Shown here: in pieces, positions 55,943 to 64,000 of the stretch
Numbering within the stretch: position 1 is the stretch's first letter
Layout of the letters: each line of letters opens with the position of its first letter
Source of the DNA: Oscillospiraceae bacterium
GTDB taxonomy: Bacteria > Bacillota > Clostridia > Oscillospirales > Ruminococcaceae
Assembly (NCBI GenBank): GCA_016281125.1
Contig: JAEEIA010000094.1
Span: 45,630-109,629 of the forward strand
DNA length: 64,000 nt
Direction: 5' to 3'
Position numbers and translations under genes: made by a program
Notes under the pieces: generated by a model
What the model saw: only the letters and a program-made list of their open reading frames with translations
What the model was told of the DNA's origin: nothing
Database searches by the model: none

Positions 55943-58093
55943 TTATACGGGCTCATAGGTTGCGCTGATCAGATCGCCCTTATGGTTGTATTTGGCATGC
56001 ACATAGCCGCGGAGCGTATAACCGGTTCCGCCTCTGTTTATATCCATCTGGTTTTGCTCTGCCCATGTCAGATGCGACCGTTCATAACGGTAGGTCGGAT
56101 CATAATTCCACCATGTTCCGTTGATATTGACCTGTACCCAGTAATGGTGCGAACCGTGCCATGCGTAGACAACGCGGGTCTGAAAACCTGCGCGCTGGAA
56201 TACAAAATCAAGCGCAGCAGCAAGATAATAACAGATGCCCTTATTTCTGGAGAAGACGGAGTCAATCAGCTTGTCCCAGCCAGCATTCAGAAGCTGATCT
56301 GTGGTACGTGGCGTTTCGCCGTAATTATCATAGTAGTTCGGGCCGTAGAACGATTTATATACGCCGTTGACAGTCTTGTCGCTGTTGGCAATATACTTGT
56401 CAGCGATGATTGCACGCTGGCTGCGTGCAGAACCGTTCGCGTCGATCGTATAGCCGTCCACAGTCGTCGAAACGACCATGACGCCATCCGTGCCGAAGTA
56501 GCTGGACTGGTTCGGCAGTTCCTGCCAGCCGGTCAGCGCAAGGCCGTCAGCGCCTGCATAATACTTTTTGCCGTTTGCCGCGGTGTACAGACCGGAGGCG
56601 GTCTTGCCGTCTGCATTGAACAGATAGGTCTTTCCGCCGATCACGGTCGGCCCTGCTGCCATAATGCCGTTTGCATCAAAGTAATATTTGACATTTTCAA
56701 TGGTCTGCCAGCCTGTGACGAGCATACCGTCAGCGCCTGCATAGGACTTGCTGCCGCTTGCCGCAGTGTACCAGCCCGTCGCAACGGAGCCGTCCTTATT
56801 GAACAGGTAGGTCTTGCCGTTGATGACAGTCGGGGATGCAGCCATGACAAAGCTGCCGTCAAAATAATACTTCTTTCCGCCGATGGTCTGCCAACCGGTC
56901 ACGAGCACGCCGTCAGCACCGGCATAGTATTTCTTTCCGCTGTCGCTGTCGGTATACCAGCCGATGACGGGTTCGCCGTTCTGATCGAACAGATAGGTCT
57001 TGCCGTCTACCGTGGTCGGCGTTGCTTTCAGGCCGCCCTCCGGATCCACATAGTATTTCTTGTCACCGACGGTGATCCATCCGGTGCGGCTCTTGCCCTC
57101 GGAATCGAAGAAATAACGCGCAGTTCTTCCGTCCGCAGTCAGAATATCCTGAAAACCGATCTGCATGATGCCGTCTGCATTAAAATAATAGGTATCCTCA
57201 CCGATCTTGTTCAGGCCGGTCAGCATAACGCCGTTTGATCCGAAATAGCGGATGCCCGCATCGGTTTCGGTAAAGCCGGTTGCCATGACACCGTCCTCAG
57301 CAAACAGATAGGTTTTGCCGTTGACCGTATACATGCCGGTATACATTTCGCCGGTTTCCAGCAGCTTATACTGCTTTCCGTCAATGACCTGCCAGCCGCT
57401 GAGCATACCCTTTTCAGCGTCAATATAATAGTGCTTTCCGTTTTCATCGGTAATCCAGCCGTTTACGACGCCCTTTTCCGGATCCGCCCAAAGGCGCTTT
57501 CCTGCATCCGTAATCCAGCCGGTCTTGATTTCATGCGTTTCCGCATCGTAGTATCTGGTAATACCGTCCGAAGCCTTTTGCAGACCGGTCAGCAGGATTC
57601 CGTCTTTCGTGAACAGATAGGGTTTGTCATCAATGACGGTTTCGCCGTCTGCACCGAGATAACACCACTTGCCGTCCTGGTTGGTCTGCCACTTGCTGCA
57701 AACGCCGTACTCGTCAAAATTCAGAACATCGACGTCATCCACGTTCTGTCTGCCGGTCAGCTTGCCGTTCTCGCGGGAAACATAATAGGATTCTCCGCGC
57801 CATTCCAGCCAGCCGAATACAGCCTCACCTTTTTTGTTATAGAAGTAGCGTTTGCCGTCAACTGTCTGCCAGCCGAGCTGCTGCGCCCCGTTCGGCGCAA
57901 ACACATAGGTAACGCCGTCGATTTTGACCTCTTCGGTGACCTTTTTGCCGTCTGCATTGTAATAATAACGCTTGCCGTTTTCGGTCTTCCAGCCGGTCAG
58001 CTTTGCTTCTTCCGCATGGGCAGGCATCGCAAGCTGCGCTGCTGCGCAGAGGCAGACAGCAGAAATGACTGTCAGACTGAGGGTACGTTTCAT
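55943..58093 (-). CDS. Cell-wall-binding-repeat protein with transglutaminase-like domain
   Basis: A 716-residue secreted protein. Signal peptide about 1-27. About 25 aromatic 20-residue repeats of the CW_binding_1 (choline-binding-like) type (GWQTVDGKRYFYNKKGEA and variants) run from about 32 to 575. A transglutaminase-like domain (about 578-716) ends the protein: Cys in RNKGICYYLAAALDF, His in HGSHHYWVQV and Asp in WWNYDPTYRYE form the usual triad. It may cross-link or cleave proteins or peptides at the cell surface while the repeats bind wall polymers. First gene before the lipoprotein and O-acetylation pair; strong promoter upstream. Confidence 0.88.
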   Translation of the reverse strand: MKRTLSLTVISAVCLCAAAQLAMPAHAEEAKLTGWKTENGKRYYYNADGKKVTEEVKIDGVTYVFAPNGAQQLGWQTVDGKRYFYNKKGEAVFGWLEWRGESYYVSRENGKLTGRQNVDDVDVLNFDEYGVCSKWQTNQDGKWCYLGADGETVIDDKPYLFTKDGILLTGLQKASDGITRYYDAETHEIKTGWITDAGKRLWADPEKGVVNGWITDENGKHYYIDAEKGMLSGWQVIDGKQYKLLETGEMYTGMYTVNGKTYLFAEDGVMATGFTETDAGIRYFGSNGVMLTGLNKIGEDTYYFNADGIMQIGFQDILTADGRTARYFFDSEGKSRTGWITVGDKKYYVDPEGGLKATPTTVDGKTYLFDQNGEPVIGWYTDSDSGKKYYAGADGVLVTGWQTIGGKKYYFDGSFVMAASPTVINGKTYLFNKDGSVATGWYTAASGSKSYAGADGMLVTGWQTIENVKYYFDANGIMAAGPTVIGGKTYLFNADGKTASGLYTAANGKKYYAGADGLALTGWQELPNQSSYFGTDGVMVVSTTVDGYTIDANGSARSQRAIIADKYIANSDKTVNGVYKSFYGPNYYDNYGETPRTTDQLLNAGWDKLIDSVFSRNKGICYYLAAALDFVFQRAGFQTRVVYAWHGSHHYWVQVNINGTWWNYDPTYRYERSHLTWAEQNQMDINRGGTGYTLRGYVHAKYNHKGDLISATYEPV

Positions 58094-58158
58094 TACTGAA
58101 CACCTCTTTCCGGGATTTACGCAGCATTTTTGACCTGCTGCGCATAAATATTCACCAT

Positions 58159-58187
58159 ATTATATCACAGAGTCATATGTTTGTCAA
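58159..58187 (-). promoter_or_regulatory. Promoter of the wall-protein operon
   Basis: On the minus strand TTGACA (58182-58187), 17-base spacer, TATAAT (58159-58164). The leader includes a stem (GCGCAGCA / TGCTGCGT, about 58117-58144). Confidence 0.9.
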
Positions 58188-58295
58188 GCATTCACTTGCG
58201 TTATGAACATGAAATTTTCCTTAACATGCGCAGAAGTATTTTTGTGGATTCGGCAAAGAGAAAGCAGCCCTCCCGGTTCCGGAAAGGCCGCATTC

Positions 58296-59270
58296 TTATA
58301 TGCAGACATAGTCATCTGCGGTATTCACTGTGCGGAGATACCTGTCGATTGCTTCCAGAGACAGCTGCTCCCCGATGACGATCAGAACAGCCTGACCCTC
58401 AGGAACGGGCGCGGTTTCTGTTTCTCCGTTGACTGCGTTCAACTTATGCCATGCGCCGTCATCAGACTGAAACGAGCCTTTGATCCGGTGTATCTGCCCG
58501 CAGGACGGATCGGACAGGATTCTTCTGATGACCGGCAGCATTTCTGCGTCCGGGATGCGGAACCGCATGAAATAATGCACCGTGTTTTGCAGCGCCTCCG
58601 TGCGGTATTTCTTGACATAGGAGGCGTGCTGCCAGCCCGCTTCGGCAAGCATCTGGAAATCACTGTCTGTCAGGGAGTCCCAGTTTTTCGCAAGAATCTG
58701 CGCGTGAGAAAAGCTGCGGCTGCATCGGATGGTTTCCAGCGCGGGATTCAGCTTATTGAGCAGCGCCGCGACTGCTGCGTCAGGATCGTCGTCATTACGC
58801 AGCTTGCTGAGTACGAGCTTTCCGCAGCACGCTGCCTCAGATGCGAGCAGATACGCCGTTTCATCGGACATGTTCTGCCTGAGATGCGCATCGCAGACTG
58901 TCAGAATGCTGCCGATCTCATACCATTTGTCAAGCGGGGACTCATACAGCAGATCAAAGAACTCGTCCATGTCGAAAATGCCGGACGGCTCCACGATGAT
59001 GCGGTCAAAATGCTGCATGCCGAGCGCAATCAGCTGTGTCCGGAACCGCCGCCTGTGGCAGTGCGGATCGTTGCACCCGGCGACGGTTTCCAGCTGGCAG
59101 TTTTCGCATTTCAGCTCCTGTAACAGCAGCATATCCACATTGACAGCGCCGAAATCGTTTTCCAGTACCGCAATGCGTTCGCCGCGGGACAGACAGTATT
59201 TGGCATATCTGAGCAGAAAGGTGGTCTTGCCGGCGCCCAGAATGCCGGTAATCAGGTCAATTTTTGTCAA
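58296..59270 (-). CDS. CobW/COG0523-like GTPase with altered metal motif
   Basis: A 324-residue G3E GTPase. Walker A GILGAGKTT (9-17), Walker B region IIVEPSGIFD, and a guanine-recognition motif changed to LSKLRND. Typical COG0523 metallochaperones carry GCxCC; here the segment reads GCNDPHCH (65-72), with another pair CENC at 55-58. So four Cys and one or two His are close together, suggesting a different metal site. A C-terminal CobW-like domain (about 225-320) is present (YFMRFRIPDAEML, RIKGSF). Metal and client unknown. It stands alone on the minus strand. Confidence 0.82.
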   Translation of the reverse strand: MTKIDLITGILGAGKTTFLLRYAKYCLSRGERIAVLENDFGAVNVDMLLLQELKCENCQLETVAGCNDPHCHRRRFRTQLIALGMQHFDRIIVEPSGIFDMDEFFDLLYESPLDKWYEIGSILTVCDAHLRQNMSDETAYLLASEAACCGKLVLSKLRNDDDPDAAVAALLNKLNPALETIRCSRSFSHAQILAKNWDSLTDSDFQMLAEAGWQHASYVKKYRTEALQNTVHYFMRFRIPDAEMLPVIRRILSDPSCGQIHRIKGSFQSDDGAWHKLNAVNGETETAPVPEGQAVLIVIGEQLSLEAIDRYLRTVNTADDYVCI

Positions 59271-59301
59271 TCAGAAAGCAACTCCTTCCGGGTGATTGCG
59301 G

Positions 59302-61887
59302 TTATGCGGTCCTGCCGATCAGCATACGCTTCATCAAAGTCAGATCTGCCGCATTGAGGATCCGGTCATCATTGAGATCACCGGCCTCCCAGTCCGCGGG
59401 TTGTGCGCTGGTCGTCAGATACTTCGCCAGCTCGACAGCGTCGGCAATGCTGAAAACGCCGTCTGCATTGACGTCCCCGGCCAGTCTGCCGGAGACGTTT
59501 CCGGTGATTTCCGCCTCGCTGAGCGCGTAGGGATAAACTTCGATATTGTCAAGGTATCCGGTATATCCGACATCGTCACCGTAGAACGATTTTCCGAACA
59601 GCAGCTTCGTGTTCATGCCCATATCGGCAAGGCAGGTGTTCAGATCCTCAGTCTGTGCGGCGAGCGTTCCGTCCACATACAGTTTGCAGGCAGTCGGTGT
59701 GACCGCAAACACATATCTGTGCCATTTGGTACCGTCCAGATCATACCGCATACCGGTTTCACCCTTCCAGGTATCTACTGTGGTCTGGAACCGGAAATGA
59801 TCTTTTGCAATCTTGAAAAACGCATATTTGTACTCGTCCTGTCCTGCTGCAAAGGTAAAGAAGTTCCCGTCGGATTCGGATTTCGCGTCCATACAGACCG
59901 TGTATTCCCGGCAGTTATCCAGCAGTCCGGGCGATACGGCTGCATAGTCATCCGCGGTGCCGCCGAAGTACAGAACATTGCCTTTCTCCGCATCCTGCTG
60001 TACTCTGGTATTGCCGTAAAGCGTCAGCACATTGCCGTTTCCGGTTGTATCCGGCATAGTTTTGCCGTTTGCCTGCTCAAAATCGTATGCGCAGCCGCCC
60101 TTTCGCGCAGCGGGCTCTCCGGCCGGGTTCCCGTAGATTTTGACTTCGTAAATTGTAGGGTTATACCAGTTGTTTGTCGGATTGTTCTGCAAGGTCGCGC
60201 TTTTGACATTCAGCCGGACATATCGCGCCTTGCCTGAAATCAGATTGCTGTTGAACCCGTAGGTCTTTGAAACAATTTCCTTACCGGTATCGGAATGGTC
60301 ATAAACCGTTGTCCAGTTCTGCCCGTCTGTGCTGCCCTCAACCGTATAGGCATAATACCCCTCGGAACCTTTGCAGATATACCATGAGATCTGAATGTTT
60401 TTCAGCTCGCAGACACGCTCCAGATCGACGGTCAGCGTAAACGGCCACTTTTTTGAGCTTTCCACCGCTGAGAAGGATGTGCGGTAGGAGCCGTCAAACG
60501 CCTTGCACGGCGCATTCCAGCCCTGTGCAGGCAGCGACGAAACCGCGGGCTTATCCTGAGAGAGCAGCTGTCCCTGCTGCACCGGGTACAAATCACCGGT
60601 TTTGGTGCTGTACCTGAAATACGGATAGTAATCGTAAAATGCAAAGCTGTTGTCAAAATACAGCGGGCATAGCGTCGTACCGCTCGATTCCGAAGCGCGC
60701 AGCCAGCGGTACGCATGCATCAGATAGTTCCGATCCTGAAGATTGACGATCCAGCCGGACTGCGAGGAGAATGTGGAGGTGTTTCCGATGTCCCGCAGGC
60801 CGCTCCACGTACCGGCGATGTCCTTTGTGACGGCGTAAGCGCCGCTGCTTGGATACCAGCCCGCTGCCTGTGAGGTAAACAGGAAATAGTATCCGTTTTT
60901 CTTGATCATATTCGGAAATTCCCGGTACTGATCCGCGAACAGCTTTTTGACAATCGCAGTCACGTCGCTGTATTCGTAATTCATCCGGAAAATGTACATG
61001 GTTGCATTGGCGCCCTGTCCCTTTGTATTGGCCGCGGCAATCAGATAGCCCGTATGATCTGCGTCGTCGTCAAAGAAGATTGCCATGTCGCGCACTTCAA
61101 TGTCAAGCGGATTGTACACATGATGCACCGTAAACTGACCGCCGGGCGTTCCCGTGATGACAAGTGCTTTACCGTCGCTGTACCCGTCGGGCTTTTCCCA
61201 GTGCGCCCAGACGACGACCTTATTGACATGTGCAAGATATTCGATATGGACAGATTCGATCTTGCAGCTTTCAAGCGCGCTGTTCTGCGAGGAATCCGCG
61301 ACATTGCGCGCATTGCCGAACTGTTTTCCGTCAGTCGAGGTTGTTTCCTCCAGATAGATGTCGTTTTTGCCTGCATGCTTTTTCAGCGAGTAACTGTAAT
61401 AGGTATAGCCGGATTTGTACCCGCCTGTTTCGTACACAAGAGAGCTGCCCTTCTGGTTATCGTAGGTACTGAGCCCGGAGGGGAGCATACACGGCTTCAC
61501 CGACCGGACGCCGGAATAAAAAGCGCCTTTGTCTGTCACTGCTTTCAGCTGGTAGAAATATTCATTTCCGACAGTCAGGTCATCGTCCTCACAGGAGGCG
61601 CCGTAGCCCTCATAGATCGGAACAAATCCAGTTTCCGCATTCGTCGAGCGATAGAGCGTGTAGCCGCTGGCAGAGAGCGTCGTAGCCCACTGGATTGCGG
61701 CATGATCTGCGCGGTCGCTGTCCGGCGTACAGAACAGGCTGACAACCAGTCCGATCTCTTCCGAGATTTCAGCTGCGGCATTCTGTGTTTTTTCAGCTGC
61801 CTGAACCGGCATTCCGGTGAGCAGAACAGTCAGTGCGGTGACAGCTCCGGTGAACAACGCCGTCAGCTTCTTCCATTTTATTTTCAT
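59302..61887 (-). CDS. GH43-like, F5/8C, LamG and dockerin protein
   Basis: An 861-residue secreted protein. Signal peptide about 1-30. A fibronectin-like domain (about 45-130), a five-bladed propeller region (about 135-430), an F5/8-type C (CBM32-like) domain (about 445-590), a LamG-like domain (about 600-790) and a dockerin (803-861, repeats DVNADGVFSIADA and DLNDDRILNAADL) follow. The propeller resembles GH43 subfamily 24-type enzymes: IEYLAHVNKVVVWAHWE, VRDMAIFFDDDADHTGYLIAA and REFPNMIKKNGYYFLFTSQAAGWYPS align by pattern. The usual ERPKV Glu is not obvious. It may be a galactanase-like enzyme or a binding-only module. Own promoter. Confidence 0.8.
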   Translation of the reverse strand: MKIKWKKLTALFTGAVTALTVLLTGMPVQAAEKTQNAAAEISEEIGLVVSLFCTPDSDRADHAAIQWATTLSASGYTLYRSTNAETGFVPIYEGYGASCEDDDLTVGNEYFYQLKAVTDKGAFYSGVRSVKPCMLPSGLSTYDNQKGSSLVYETGGYKSGYTYYSYSLKKHAGKNDIYLEETTSTDGKQFGNARNVADSSQNSALESCKIESVHIEYLAHVNKVVVWAHWEKPDGYSDGKALVITGTPGGQFTVHHVYNPLDIEVRDMAIFFDDDADHTGYLIAAANTKGQGANATMYIFRMNYEYSDVTAIVKKLFADQYREFPNMIKKNGYYFLFTSQAAGWYPSSGAYAVTKDIAGTWSGLRDIGNTSTFSSQSGWIVNLQDRNYLMHAYRWLRASESSGTTLCPLYFDNSFAFYDYYPYFRYSTKTGDLYPVQQGQLLSQDKPAVSSLPAQGWNAPCKAFDGSYRTSFSAVESSKKWPFTLTVDLERVCELKNIQISWYICKGSEGYYAYTVEGSTDGQNWTTVYDHSDTGKEIVSKTYGFNSNLISGKARYVRLNVKSATLQNNPTNNWYNPTIYEVKIYGNPAGEPAARKGGCAYDFEQANGKTMPDTTGNGNVLTLYGNTRVQQDAEKGNVLYFGGTADDYAAVSPGLLDNCREYTVCMDAKSESDGNFFTFAAGQDEYKYAFFKIAKDHFRFQTTVDTWKGETGMRYDLDGTKWHRYVFAVTPTACKLYVDGTLAAQTEDLNTCLADMGMNTKLLFGKSFYGDDVGYTGYLDNIEVYPYALSEAEITGNVSGRLAGDVNADGVFSIADAVELAKYLTTSAQPADWEAGDLNDDRILNAADLTLMKRMLIGRTA

Positions 61888-61943
61888 AGATTACCCCTTT
61901 CTTTCCCCCTGAAATTTCGGTCAGACGTTTTTCTCTGTAAATC

Positions 61944-61972
61944 AGTATAGCACATTTCAACCCGATTTGCAA
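61944..61972 (-). promoter_or_regulatory. Promoter of the GH43-like gene
   Basis: On the minus strand TTGCAA (61967-61972), 17-base spacer, TATACT (61944-61949) with extended TG. Confidence 0.85.
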
Positions 61973-62063
61973 TAGCATATTCTGCGGCGAAAACCGCAAT
62001 ATCTGATGTATCATTGCTGTTTTCGCAAAAACAGGATAACAATTTGATATAAAAGTGCGGGAT

Positions 62064-62096
62064 GTGACATACAAGTTCTCCGAAATCAGATATAAT
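62064..62096 (+). promoter_or_regulatory. Tentative promoter of the GH16 gene
   Basis: TATAAT at 62091-62096 is clear, but the best -35 (GTGACA at 62064) is too far (21 bases), so an activator may be needed. A stem (GTCCGCA / TGCGGAC, 62111-62133) lies just before the ribosome site. Confidence 0.5.
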
Positions 62097-62150
62097 AGTA
62101 TTATAAATAAGTCCGCATCCCCCTTGTGCGGACAACGGGAGGAAATCATC

Positions 62151-63554
62151 ATGAAAAAAATGCGAGTCCCTGCAATGCTTGCTGCGCTGACGCTCCTGAC
62201 CGGATGCGGCAGCACGGCAGCGCCGCACACTGCAACAGATTCTTCTGTCACCGAGCCCGCTGATACCACGGCTGCTCCGACAGAGGCACCTGCTCTGGAC
62301 GGCTATAATCTGCTCTGGCACGATGAATTTGACGGTTCAGCTCTGGATGAAACCATCTGGAATTACGAGCCGCATGAACCGGGATGGACGAATGAGGAGC
62401 TTCAGGAATACACAACCTCAACTGACAATGTGTTCCTGCGCGACGGCAATCTCGTCATCAAGGCCATCAAGACCGAAAAGGACGGCAGCGACTACTATAC
62501 CTCCGGAAAGGTCACTGCGCAGAACAAAAAGGATTTTACCTACGGTAAGGTCGTTGCGCGTGCAAAGGTTCCGGCAGGTCAGGGCCTCTGGCCGGCGATC
62601 TGGATGATGCCGCAGGACGAGCAGCATTACGGTCAGTGGCCGAAGTGCGGCGAAATCGACATCATGGAAGTGCTCGGCAGCAGACTGGAAACCGCTTACG
62701 GCACGCTGCATTACGGCGAGCCGCATGCAGAGCAGCAGGGGACTTACGTGCTCGACGGCACGACCTTTGCAGACGACTTCCACGAGTATTCCGTAGAGTG
62801 GGAGCCGGGTGAGTTCCGCTGGTATATCGACGGAAATCTCTATCACACCGTCAACGACTGGTTCACAGCCGTATCCGGTGAAGATGAAAAGCCGTACCCC
62901 GCGCCGTTCGATCAGCCGTTCTTCGTCCAGATGAATCTGGCAGTCGGCGGCACATGGCCGGGCAACCCTGACGCTACGACCGATTTCGACAAGGCGGAAT
63001 TCCTGATCGACTATGTGCGTGTGTATCAAAAGCCTGAATATGATACGAACGTCAAAAAGCCGGAACAGGAATACCGTGAGGCGCTTGAAGACGGCAATTA
63101 CATCTACAACGGCGATTTCTCCGAGGCAGAGGATCTCACGGACGATGTCAACTGGAAGTTCCTGCTGTTTGAGGGCGGCAAGGGCGCCGCAGAAATCCGT
63201 GACAACATGATGGTGATTACGACCGAAGACGAAGGCACCGTAGACTATTCCGTACAGCTGGTGCAGCCTGAAATGCCGATGATCAAAGGCAAAAAATACC
63301 GTGTGACCTTTGACGCATGGGCAGATGAAACACGCGACATCATCGTCTGTGTGTCCGCACCGAATGCAGGCTGGATCCGATATTTGCAGGATACCACGCT
63401 GGAAATCGGCACGGAACAGAAAACCTATACATATGACTTTGAGATGACGAACAAGGATGATCCGTTCGGACGTCTGGAATTCAATCTCGGTCACCGCGGT
63501 TCCTCCGCAACGGTATATCTGACAAATGTACGCCTGGAGGAAATTGAATCATAA
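62151..63554 (+). CDS. GH16 beta-glucanase lipoprotein with C-terminal CBM
   Basis: A 467-residue lipid-anchored enzyme: lipobox LTGC (about 16-19), Thr/Ala linker, GH16 jelly roll (about 48-300) with the catalytic GEIDIMEVLG (ExDxxE), then a CBM4/9-like beta-sandwich (about 320-465; YIYNGDFSEAEDLTDDVNW). Of GH16, the laminarinase-type (beta-1,3- or mixed-linkage glucanase) fits best. There is no dockerin, so it acts at the cell surface. The start at 62151 has GGGAGGA nine bases before; the open frame extends earlier over the hairpin leader. Divergent from the GH43-like gene. Confidence 0.92.
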   Translation: MKKMRVPAMLAALTLLTGCGSTAAPHTATDSSVTEPADTTAAPTEAPALDGYNLLWHDEFDGSALDETIWNYEPHEPGWTNEELQEYTTSTDNVFLRDGNLVIKAIKTEKDGSDYYTSGKVTAQNKKDFTYGKVVARAKVPAGQGLWPAIWMMPQDEQHYGQWPKCGEIDIMEVLGSRLETAYGTLHYGEPHAEQQGTYVLDGTTFADDFHEYSVEWEPGEFRWYIDGNLYHTVNDWFTAVSGEDEKPYPAPFDQPFFVQMNLAVGGTWPGNPDATTDFDKAEFLIDYVRVYQKPEYDTNVKKPEQEYREALEDGNYIYNGDFSEAEDLTDDVNWKFLLFEGGKGAAEIRDNMMVITTEDEGTVDYSVQLVQPEMPMIKGKKYRVTFDAWADETRDIIVCVSAPNAGWIRYLQDTTLEIGTEQKTYTYDFEMTNKDDPFGRLEFNLGHRGSSATVYLTNVRLEEIES

Positions 63555-63618
63555 TGAATATGGAAATACATCATGTATTTCTGTATCCATTCCTCTCCCG
63601 ATAAAATGCTCTTTTTAA

Positions 63619-63657
63619 GCCGAAAGCCACTCGCAAAACGGGTGGCTTTCGGCGTTT
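63619..63657 (+). terminator. Long-stem terminator after GH16
   Basis: A stem of about 15 bases (GCCGAAAGCCACTCG at 63619-63633, complement at 63639-63653, one G-U pair), loop CAAAA, followed by GTTTA. The U tract is short. It lies between convergent genes. Confidence 0.75.
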
Positions 63658-64000
63658 ATACATCAAAATAGTATTTCCGCTGCAAATTCGCTCTGGTAAC
63701 AGCCGCAAAATCATACTGTGTCATATATTCCCCGATAAACTGATGAATCGCGTGGGGATCGCCCGCAAGATAACGGTAATAATCACAGTCGATCTTGTCT
63801 GGAATGACACAGACGCCGCCTTTATCGCGGGATATGACATCCTCCGCGGAGATCTGCTGAAACGCAATGCACATTTCCGCGATGACCGTCCGCGCCATGC
63901 TTTTTCGTGTCTGCGTTGCGCCCTCGTCCGGCCAGAGATTGCCGATAATCATGTCATTCGTACAGACAGCGCCGCGCCGGTCAATCAGGTATGCGAAAAG
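63656..64000 (-). CDS. Winged-helix transcriptional regulator, C-terminal part (truncated by window)
   Basis: The reading frame runs off the end of the window (114 codons visible). The visible part begins AYLIDRRGAVCTNDMIIGNLWPDE, an OmpR/SARP-type winged helix, followed by a second part (CDYYRYLAGDPHAIHQFIGEYMTQYDFAA) that matches the ending common to Clostridia response-regulator-like proteins with a BTAD-like tail. The N-terminal domain is outside the window. Target unknown; GH16 and the GH43-like gene are neighbours. Confidence 0.75.
   Translation of the reverse strand, partial: LFAYLIDRRGAVCTNDMIIGNLWPDEGATQTRKSMARTVIAEMCIAFQQISAEDVISRDKGGVCVIPDKIDCDYYRYLAGDPHAIHQFIGEYMTQYDFAAVTRANLQRKYYFDV

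Overview
The window looks like a chromosome segment of an anaerobic, cellulosome-bearing Ruminococcus (family Oscillospiraceae). The reasons are several secreted glycoside hydrolases with C-terminal dockerins, an [FeFe]-hydrogenase maturation gene (hydF), an F-type ATPase, BadF-type activases and Firmicutes-style Shine-Dalgarno sites. Base composition appears moderate (roughly 50-55% GC by eye), which fits a R. champanellensis-like species better than low-GC relatives; that placement is an inference. There is no phage, insertion sequence, CRISPR array, rRNA or tRNA that I can see, so this is ordinary chromosome rich in carbohydrate-use genes.

Layout. 1-2.6 kb: the C-terminal part of a GH9 cellulase (GH9-CBM3-dockerin), then a MIF/tautomerase-like protein. 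3.1-8.3 kb: ppk1 with an AI-2E/PerM-type permease, and a vitamin pair (ECF S component plus coaX). 8.3-9.7 kb (minus): ECF sigma factor and zinc-finger anti-sigma. 9.8-12.5 kb (minus): a mannan unit, GH26 mannanase and GH130 mannooligosaccharide phosphorylase. 12.6-18.8 kb (minus): a cell-division cluster, ftsE-ftsX-two paralogous coiled-coil M23 peptidases-S41 protease. 19-23.7 kb (minus): a CdaR/PucR-type regulator, argS, a DUF1934 protein and a divergent D-Ala-D-Ala-ligase-like ATP-grasp protein. 24.2-29.7 kb: tex, then metallophosphoesterase, MscS channel and two unknown proteins. 29.8-34 kb (minus): a two-gene acyl-CoA dehydratase-activase-like system. 34.2-37 kb: a dockerin-bearing leucine-rich-repeat surface protein with CxxC repeats. 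37-41.2 kb (minus): an ABC importer with a GH105 unsaturated rhamnogalacturonyl hydrolase. 41.5-48.4 kb: the complete ATP synthase operon atpIBEFHAGDC. 48.5-51 kb: an unknown membrane protein and a GH5 endoglucanase with dockerin. 51-52.3 kb: hydF. 52.3-58.1 kb (minus): a cell-wall-repeat transglutaminase-like protein, a lipoprotein and an AlgI/AlgX-type O-acetylation pair. 58.3-59.3 kb (minus): a CobW-like GTPase with altered metal motif. 59.3-61.9 kb (minus): a GH43-like/F5-8C/LamG/dockerin protein. 62.1-63.6 kb: a GH16 lipoprotein. The window ends inside a winged-helix regulator.

How it fits together. GH9, GH5, the GH43-like protein and the LRR protein carry dockerins and would be assembled on a scaffoldin encoded elsewhere. 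GH26 and GH16 appear to be attached to the cell directly (N-terminal membrane segment and lipobox). GH130 and GH105 lack signal peptides and would process imported mannan and pectin oligosaccharides. The c subunit of the ATP synthase carries a two-carboxylate sodium-type site, which suggests sodium-coupled energetics. I see no large undescribed system. The most notable points are the ligase-like protein lacking catalytic residues, the duplicated FtsEX-linked hydrolases, the promoter-terminator unit in front of the ATPase operon, the near-identical promoter blocks of ppk and tex, and the surface transglutaminase/O-acetylation locus.
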